Of a DNA stretch of 64,000 nt, positions 59,824 to 64,000 are shown one piece after another. The notes beneath the pieces were generated by a model that was not told the origin of the DNA, made no database searches, and saw only the letters and a list, made by a program, of their open reading frames with translations. The DNA is from Corallococcus caeni. GTDB taxonomy: Bacteria > Myxococcota > Myxococcia > Myxococcales > Myxococcaceae. Each line of letters begins with the position of its first letter. The stretch's first letter is position 1. The position numbers were made by a program, and so were the translations under genes. The stretch spans positions 62,001-126,000 of the forward strand of contig NZ_BTTW01000003.1 in NCBI RefSeq assembly GCF_036245865.1. Reading direction: 5' to 3'.

Positions 59824-60636
59824 ATGCGTTCGACTTCGGCACTGGCGTTGATGATGGCTTCCCTCGCGGTGGGCGCGCTGTCGGCTTGCGGCGATGACAA
59901 GACGGACAACACGCCGGACTCGGGCACCGGGACGGACGCCGGCACGAGCACGGGCAACGGTCAGTGCCCGGCCTCCGCCATCTTCTGCGAGAACTTCGAC
60001 AAGGGTGAGAACGGCTGGAAGCAGCCGGATGAGAACCACCACGCCACCATCACCATCGACGGCACGCGCACCCGCTCCGGCAGCGGCGCGGTGCACGTGA
60101 AGACGGACCCCGGCTACAACGAGGACACGGGCCAGGGGGACCAGCAGGCCATCGCGCACCTGCGCAAGGACATGCCCACGTTCGGCACGAAGCTCTACAC
60201 GCGCGCGTACGTGTACCTGGGCCGGGCCTCGCCGGAGGGCGTGATGGGGACGTACTTCATCCTCTTCTCCCCGAAGGACAACGACTTCGGCGGCATCGAG
60301 CTCCAGGGGATGCACAACGGCGCCTTCGCGCTGGATGACTGGAGCGGCATCAAGGGCACGGGCTGGAACTACCAGGACGACCTGAAGGTGACGGTGTCGC
60401 CCAACCAGTGGACGTGCATCGAGTGGGGCGTGGAGCGCGAGAGCACCTCGGCCACCACGGGCCACGCGCTGGTGTGGGTGAACGGGCAGCAGGCCTTCGA
60501 CTTCCCGAACGTGGGCATGCGGCCGTTCACCAACTTCGGGGTGGGCTACGGCTTCGTGCACCCGAAGGGCGACTCCGCGGCGGAGGCGTGGATCGACGAC
60601 CTCGCGGTGGCGCCCGAGCGCATCGGCTGCGAGTGA
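59824..60636 (+). CDS. Lipoprotein with polysaccharide-lyase/lectin-like beta-sandwich
   Basis: 270 aa. Lipoprotein signal GALSAC (Cys22), then an Asp/Thr/Gly/Ser linker with DSGTGTDAGTSTGNG. The mature domain (about 48-270) begins CPASAIFCENFDKGENGWKQ and has GTRTRSGSGAVHVKTDPGY, FGGIELQGMHNGAFALDDW, QWTCIEWGVERE and the final AWIDDLAVA, the pattern of Cip1-like / PL20-like concanavalin-A sandwiches that bind or cleave polysaccharide. Whether it is catalytic is not visible. ATG follows GGAAGGA by 4 nt. A PARG-like gene starts 4 bp after its stop. Confidence 0.75.
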   Translation: MRSTSALALMMASLAVGALSACGDDKTDNTPDSGTGTDAGTSTGNGQCPASAIFCENFDKGENGWKQPDENHHATITIDGTRTRSGSGAVHVKTDPGYNEDTGQGDQQAIAHLRKDMPTFGTKLYTRAYVYLGRASPEGVMGTYFILFSPKDNDFGGIELQGMHNGAFALDDWSGIKGTGWNYQDDLKVTVSPNQWTCIEWGVERESTSATTGHALVWVNGQQAFDFPNVGMRPFTNFGVGYGFVHPKGDSAAEAWIDDLAVAPERIGCE

Positions 60637-60640
60637 CGCC

Positions 60641-61453
60641 ATGCCGCTGAACCGCGTCGCGGACGAGACCCTTCGCATCCTGGACGAGGGCCGCTACACG
60701 CCGCTCTCCGGGAGGGAGGTGTCCCTTCGCGACGCGGTGGCGCACGCGGTCCAGGGCACCGTGCTGGTGCGCCCCGGTGACTTCGAGCACCTGACGCGCC
60801 CCGCGCCAGTGCGGGGCTTCACCATCGAGGTGACGCCGGAGAAGACGGGCGACGCCGCGCGCCGGCTGGTGGAGCAGGAGGGGGAGCGGCGGGTGCTGGC
60901 GCTCAACTTCGCGTCAGCGGTGAACCCGGGGGGCGGCTTCCTCACGGGCGCGAAGGCGCAGGAGGAGGACCTGGCGCGGTGCTCGGCGCTGTACCCGTGC
61001 CTGCTGAAGTGGCCGGAGTACTACGACGTGAACCGCAAGCTGCGCTCGCCGCTGTACACGGATCACTTCATCTATTCGCCGGACGTGCCGTTCTTCCGCA
61101 ACGAGCACTACGATCTCTTGGAGCGGCCCTTCCTCGTGTCGCTGCTCACGGCGCCCGCGCCCAACGCGAGGCAGCTGCCGGCGGGGGACCCGGAGGTCGC
61201 GCAGCAGCTGAGGGACGTGCTGTTCGCGCGGGCGCTCAAGGTGTTGCAGGTGGCGGCGCACCACGGGCACCGCACGCTCATCCTCGGGGCCTGGGGCTGC
61301 GGCGCGTTCCGCAACAACCCGCACGACGCGGCGGAGGCCTTCGCGCGAGGGCTGTCCACGATGGCGGGCGCGTTCAGCCGCGTGGTGTTCGCGGTGTACG
61401 AGCGCGATGGAAAGGGGCCCAACCTGAGCACCTTCCGCGAGCGCTTCGGCTGA
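60641..61453 (+). CDS. Bacterial-type poly(ADP-ribose) glycohydrolase (TIGR02452 family)
   Basis: 270 aa. The PARG signature GGG-x7-QEE is present: GGGFLTGAKAQEE (97-109), with Glu108-Glu109 as the expected catalytic pair. Other family blocks are NFASAVNPGGGF, RSPLYTDHFIYSPDVPFFRNEHYDLLERPFLVSLLTAPAPN, and TLILGAWGCGAFRNNPHDAAEAF. It should hydrolyse poly- or mono-ADP-ribose linkages in the cytosol. It is 4 bp behind a lipoprotein gene and is probably on its transcript. There is no PARP-type transferase in the window. Confidence 0.9.
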   Translation: MPLNRVADETLRILDEGRYTPLSGREVSLRDAVAHAVQGTVLVRPGDFEHLTRPAPVRGFTIEVTPEKTGDAARRLVEQEGERRVLALNFASAVNPGGGFLTGAKAQEEDLARCSALYPCLLKWPEYYDVNRKLRSPLYTDHFIYSPDVPFFRNEHYDLLERPFLVSLLTAPAPNARQLPAGDPEVAQQLRDVLFARALKVLQVAAHHGHRTLILGAWGCGAFRNNPHDAAEAFARGLSTMAGAFSRVVFAVYERDGKGPNLSTFRERFG

Positions 61454-61482
61454 GGGGCTGTCGTGTGTGCTCGCGCGCTTGC

Positions 61483-61488
61483 TAGCGT
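61483..61488 (+). promoter_or_regulatory. Extended -10 TGC-TAGCGT seven bases before the start
   Basis: TAGCGT with TGC immediately upstream and 7 nt to ATG 61496. This fits a TGn extended -10 and a leaderless transcript. The duplicated gene downstream has the same arrangement. Confidence 0.5.
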
Positions 61489-61495
61489 CGGGCGC

Positions 61496-63760
61496 ATGCG
61501 ATGGAGCTGGGTGGGGCTCGTGGCGGTGGTGCTCGCGTGCGCGGGCACGTCGAAGCAGGGACCGGTGTCCGAGCTGGCGCGCACCGAGGCCGCGACGGCG
61601 GTGCTCACGGTGCTGGCGAAGGACGCGGAGGACAGGCCGCTTCCTGGCATCCCGTTCCGGATCCGGCAGGCCATGGCGGATCCTCCCGAGGTGTACTGGG
61701 GCACGACGGACGCCCAGGGGCAGGCCCGGTTGACCGTGCCTCCTGGTTGGTACGTCTTCACCGCCGAGGCTTCGGGCTATCAGACCTTCGTGGATCCGGA
61801 CGTGCGGATCTCGCGCGAACATCCCGCGTCGGTCACGATGACGCTGAGGCCGTCCGCCTCGGTTGCCGGGCGCGTGGTGGACGGCGCGGGTCAGCCCCTG
61901 CGGGCCGTGTCGCTCTCGTGGATCCCCGCGGACACGACGGCGCCTCGTCTGGACCTCGTGGGGAACCCGGACGGAAGCTTCCGGTTCGAAGGCATGGGGC
62001 CCGGCCCGGGCGTGTTGCTGGCGCGACGCAAGGGCTACAGCGACGAGCGCCAGGTGTTCGACGCCCGGCCCGTGGAGCTGGCGCTCGTGATGCGCGAGCA
62101 GGGGGCGCTGCGGGTGACGGCCTTCAGTCCGGGGGGCGGCCTCGCGCACCCGCCGGAGGTGAAGATCAAGGCGCTCGATCCCGTGTCGAAGGAGGGGGCC
62201 TGGATCGACGAGAAGGTGAAGGACGCCCGGGTGTACCGGGGCCTGGAGCCGGGGCGCTACCGGGTGACGGTCACGTGTCCGGTGGGGATTGGCGCGGCGT
62301 GGAGCGCGTCCTCGGACGTCGAGGTCGTGGCGGGAGGGACCCGCGAGCTGACGCTCCGCTTCGACAACGTGCCGGAGCGCGCACCGCTTCGGGGCCGGGT
62401 GGTTGGCGCGGACGGACAGCCCGTGGCGGGCGTGGAGCTGAGGGCCTCTTCGGGTGACCCGAAGAAGGATGCCTTCGTGAGCGAGTCCTCGGGCACGACC
62501 GACCTGGAGGGACGCTTCGCGGTGCATCAGCTGCTGGCGGGGCCTGTGCGCGTGGTGGTTCACAAGGGGAACACGAGGGTCGAGCTCGGCCCGGACGCGG
62601 GAGACGTCTCCGTGGAGGTCCGTTCCCATCCCATCGTGCAGGGACGTGTGCTGGGGCCGGATGGGACGCCCCTGACGTCCTTCCAGGTGAACTCGACGAA
62701 GCACGAGAGAACCGCGGGGCGCTACCTGTACACGCTGGAAGGTCCCTGGCCCGAGAGGCTGACCTTCTCGGCGGAGGGACTCGCGAGCACGCGCAGGAGG
62801 GTGGAGCCTCGGGAGGAACGGACCGTGCTGGCCGACGTGATCCTGAAGGCCGGGCGCGACGTGCGCGTCCGGCTCCTGCGGAAGGATGGGCAGCCGGCCC
62901 TGTCGAAGGGATGGGTGGACCTGAGCCCGCTGCCAGGGCACGAGTCGACGTTCGCCTGGGACCAGGCGTTCCTGAGGGTGGAGGCGGACGGGCGGTTCTT
63001 GCTGGAGAACGTGCCGCGTGAGCCGCTCATCCTCGAGGCAGAGACGGAAGAGGACGGAACGGCCTCCATGCCATTGAGTGCGGACGTGACGGACGTGACC
63101 GTGCCGCTCGTTCCGCCTGCCCACCTGGAGGGGACGGTGACGGATGAATCAGGACGTCCATTGCCGGGCACCTGCTTGATGATCGGGTGCGAAGTCTATC
63201 CCGACGAATTGCCAGTCACTGACGCGGAGGGACGGTTCTGGCGGGATGTCGTTTCCGGGCGCGAGTGCGTATTGAGCGTCTATGACACGGGCGGTCCATC
63301 CGGTTGGCCCTCGCCGCCGCTGCGCGTCTTCTGGCCCCGGCACTTCACCAGCGGCGGTTCGGGAGAAACGGTGCGGGTGGACCTGCGTCCGCGCACGGGG
63401 CCCGCATCCGTGCAGGTCCTGTTTCCAGGCAGGGGAGAGTGGCACCGGGTCCTGCTCGTTCCTGGAGACGTCCCGATGCCGTCGACGATCGACGCCATGC
63501 GGGCGTTGATGAAATCCGCGGGCGAGCCGGATCCAGGTCCCGCCGAACCACGGCCGGAGCGTAAGGACGCGAACTGGAGCGACCGCTCGTGGCATGAGCC
63601 CCGATTCAGCCACCTGCCCCTGGGGCGTTACACGGTGTTCGTGCTCGAAAGCAGTGCGGAGATCTTCGCGCTCCGCTACCCCGTGAACCTCACGGAGCCC
63701 GGCGTCCACCGCTTCGAGACGCCGCTCCCTGAAAAAGGCGGCGTGCACTTCGTCGACTGA
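61496..63760 (+). CDS. Lipoprotein with carboxypeptidase-regulatory-like repeats
   Basis: 754 aa from ATG 61496. Signal ends VVLACAG (Cys16). The mature part is a chain of about seven beta-sandwich modules of the carboxypeptidase-regulatory / Ig-like type, each opening with a pattern such as VAGRVVDGAGQPLRAVSLSW, LRGRVVGADGQPVAGVELRA, VQGRVLGPDGTPLTSFQV or LEGTVTDESGRPLPGTCLM. There is no catalytic motif, so a surface adhesin or scaffold is likely. A homologous second gene begins 40 bp later, with the same first residues (MRWSWVGLV), so this is a tandem duplication. Confidence 0.85.
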   Translation: MRWSWVGLVAVVLACAGTSKQGPVSELARTEAATAVLTVLAKDAEDRPLPGIPFRIRQAMADPPEVYWGTTDAQGQARLTVPPGWYVFTAEASGYQTFVDPDVRISREHPASVTMTLRPSASVAGRVVDGAGQPLRAVSLSWIPADTTAPRLDLVGNPDGSFRFEGMGPGPGVLLARRKGYSDERQVFDARPVELALVMREQGALRVTAFSPGGGLAHPPEVKIKALDPVSKEGAWIDEKVKDARVYRGLEPGRYRVTVTCPVGIGAAWSASSDVEVVAGGTRELTLRFDNVPERAPLRGRVVGADGQPVAGVELRASSGDPKKDAFVSESSGTTDLEGRFAVHQLLAGPVRVVVHKGNTRVELGPDAGDVSVEVRSHPIVQGRVLGPDGTPLTSFQVNSTKHERTAGRYLYTLEGPWPERLTFSAEGLASTRRRVEPREERTVLADVILKAGRDVRVRLLRKDGQPALSKGWVDLSPLPGHESTFAWDQAFLRVEADGRFLLENVPREPLILEAETEEDGTASMPLSADVTDVTVPLVPPAHLEGTVTDESGRPLPGTCLMIGCEVYPDELPVTDAEGRFWRDVVSGRECVLSVYDTGGPSGWPSPPLRVFWPRHFTSGGSGETVRVDLRPRTGPASVQVLFPGRGEWHRVLLVPGDVPMPSTIDAMRALMKSAGEPDPGPAEPRPERKDANWSDRSWHEPRFSHLPLGRYTVFVLESSAEIFALRYPVNLTEPGVHRFETPLPEKGGVHFVD

Positions 63761-63787
63761 CAGGGACAGGGCTTCGTCGTGCGCTGC

Positions 63788-63793
63788 TAACCT
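63788..63793 (+). promoter_or_regulatory. Extended -10 TGC-TAACCT seven bases before the start
   Basis: TAACCT with TGC in front and GCGGGGC (7 nt) to ATG 63801. It parallels the element before 61496. Confidence 0.5.
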
Positions 63794-63800
63794 GCGGGGC

Positions 63801-64000
63801 ATGCGATGGAGCTGGGTGGGGCTCGTTGTCATGGTGCTCGCGTGCGCGGAGGCGCCGCGCCCGGTGCGGACGAAGACCCGGTGGCCCGTCGAAGAGGCGG
63901 CGTTCACCGTCCGGGTCGTGGATCCGGCGGGACAGCCCGTGCCCGGCGTGATGCTGGTGGCTCGCCGCGCGGACCATGGGAGCCTGGTCTCCCGGTCGGG
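63801..64000 (+). CDS. Second carboxypeptidase-regulatory-like lipoprotein (partial)
   Basis: The first 66 residues are in the window. MRWSWVGLVVMVLACAEAP repeats the start of the preceding gene, with the same Cys16 lipobox. FTVRVVDPAGQPVPGVMLVA matches the opening of its first repeat module. The gene runs off the window end. It is a tandem paralogue of the 754-aa gene. Confidence 0.85.
   Translation, partial: MRWSWVGLVVMVLACAEAPRPVRTKTRWPVEEAAFTVRVVDPAGQPVPGVMLVARRADHGSLVSRS

Overview
The window is GC-rich, densely coded DNA that reads like a myxobacterial chromosome (Myxococcota, probably the Corallococcus/Myxococcus/Archangium group). The support is third-position GC bias, many lipoproteins and secreted surface proteins, a eukaryote-like Ser/Thr kinase, a MopE-like protein, an ECF41 sigma factor, two class III cyclases and frequent GTG/TTG starts. 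The taxon is inferred from gene content. I see no rRNA, tRNA, CRISPR array, insertion sequence or prophage block.

Layout. 1-2.8 kb: end of a carbohydrate-binding protein, a GH16 glucanase lipoprotein and an exported aldo/keto reductase. 2.9-7.0 kb: a ferric-iron-type ABC importer (binding protein, fused permease, ATPase) with three copies of a perfect palindrome between its first two genes. 7.0-9.1 kb: a PPOX flavoprotein divergent from a carboxymuconolactone-decarboxylase/ECF41 sigma pair whose upstream region carries the ECF41 target motif. 9.1-16.3 kb: two methyltransferases (one with a lipobox), a DUF1905 protein, two probable gene remnants, a protein with a DnaA-N-like tail and two secreted proteins. 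16.3-23.4 kb: mutS2, a TPR protein, a cyclase, then a NamZ-like muramidase / phosphoesterase-like protein / nadD run. 23.5-31.5 kb: a 1047-aa metallopeptidase-propeller-barrel protein, a large unknown protein, a DUF2520 protein and a ClpA-like unfoldase.

31.7-38.2 kb: a tightly coupled six-gene operon (YIP1-like membrane protein, TolC, MacA-like adaptor, LolD-like ATPase, two FtsX permeases), a complete tripartite exporter. 38.3-41.2 kb: an acetyltransferase starting in a hexanucleotide repeat, a metzincin-motif TPR lipoprotein and a SpoIIAA-like protein. 41.5-44.5 kb: a thiamine-diphosphate enzyme coupled to a ketoacyl-synthase-III homologue that contains no cysteine at all. 44.5-50 kb: a Ser/Thr kinase followed by two exported proteins of equal length, then a DEAD-box helicase. 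50.4-56.3 kb: glucan biosynthesis genes opgG and opgH with an unknown gene between them, then an M28 peptidase. 56.3-64 kb: a cyclase/ATPase/TPR regulator, a lectin-like lipoprotein, a bacterial-type PARG and two tandem lipoprotein paralogues, the second cut by the window edge.

The most promising loci are the cysteine-free KAS III / ThDP pair, the self-controlled ECF41 operon, the palindrome cluster in the iron-transport operon, and a recurring TAnnnT element seven bases before start codons that suggests leaderless transcripts. Functions rest on motif reading only; no database search was possible.
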